A stretch of DNA of 23,108 nucleotides, taken from NCBI GenBank assembly GCA_042408415.1, contig JBHORE010000022.1, forward strand, positions 1-23,108, read 5' to 3'. The notes under the pieces were generated by a model, which worked only from the letters and a program-made list of their open reading frames with translations, did no database searches and was not told where the DNA came from. Origin of the DNA: Thermobaculum sp042408415. Its GTDB lineage: Bacteria; Chloroflexota; Chloroflexia; Thermobaculales; Thermobaculaceae. The position numbers were made by a program, and so were the translations under genes. Shown piece after piece: positions 23,108 through 23,108 of the stretch. The number at the start of each line of letters is the position of its first letter. Position 1 is the first letter of the stretch.

Positions 23108-23108
23108 G

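Larger units (their letters stand above)
11555..23108 (-). repeat. Right arm of the window-wide perfect inverted repeat
   Basis: Mirror of 1-11554, carrying the same genes in reverse order and orientation. The outer end of this arm stops at the same base of the same gene (the truncated DUF4268 gene) as the left arm. That would be expected if the sequence is one contig folded on itself. It would be a coincidence if the window had been cut at random from a longer genome. Confidence 0.98.

Noticed and set aside
1..23108. Treating the two arms as genuine paralogous gene pairs, such as two ispH genes or a duplicated sensor
   Set aside because: There is no difference at all between the copies, no spacer, and both ends coincide. 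This fits one locus read on both strands far better than a duplication.
1..23108. CRISPR array, tRNA, rRNA, riboswitch or phage genes
   Set aside because: Non-coding gaps are short apart from 1510-1819 and its mirror. None shows regularly spaced repeats, a cloverleaf or a known RNA motif.

Overview
The window is a single perfect inverted repeat. Base i pairs with base 23109-i from end to end, so the + strand reads the same as the - strand. It holds only 11,554 bp of unique sequence, and every gene, site and intergenic stretch occurs twice, head to head, with the same sequence. The symmetry axis lies between 11554 and 11555, inside CTTAAG, with no spacer. I saw no base that breaks the symmetry: all gene boundaries sum to 23109 and the intergenic stretches I compared by eye match. 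Exact identity, exact centring and identical ends inside the same gene make a fold-back contig (assembly or library artefact) the most likely explanation. A covalently closed hairpin end of a linear replicon, read through onto the complementary strand, is the main biological alternative.

Layout of one arm (1-11554): a 5'-truncated gene for a DUF4268/PD-(D/E)XK nuclease-like protein (+, cut by the window edge); a convergent XRE-family regulator (-), separated from it by a small terminator hairpin; a 310-bp non-coding stretch; a two-gene unit on the - strand made of a CaCA-type cation/Ca2+ exchanger followed by a TIGR00300 LOR/SDH-family protein (probable ornithine cyclodeaminase); a small membrane protein (+); ispH/lytB of the non-mevalonate isoprenoid pathway (+); a convergent multi-pass membrane protein (-); and a very large cytosolic sensor (+) that joins seven PAS-like domains, two GAF domains, a NarX-type histidine kinase, a receiver and a LuxR-type DNA-binding domain in one chain. 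The second arm (11555-23108) is the mirror image. The two sensor genes converge on the central 50-bp palindrome.

The gene set is bacterial (ispH, Shine-Dalgarno sites, -35/-10 promoters, TTG and GTG starts). The TIGR00300 protein, more usual in archaea, cyanobacteria and some deep-branching thermophiles, together with frequent AGA/AGG and ATA codons, would suit a thermophilic Chloroflexota-like lineage such as Thermobaculum. This is a weak inference. There are no rRNA, tRNA, CRISPR, transposase or phage genes.

Functionally the arm looks like ordinary chromosomal housekeeping and regulatory DNA. The most notable gene is the single-chain two-component system. The most notable structure is the palindrome, which should be tested before any biology is built on it. 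Three start codons were moved on ribosome-binding-site evidence: ispH to TTG 5014, the sensor to ATG 6586 and the small membrane protein to ATG 4581.
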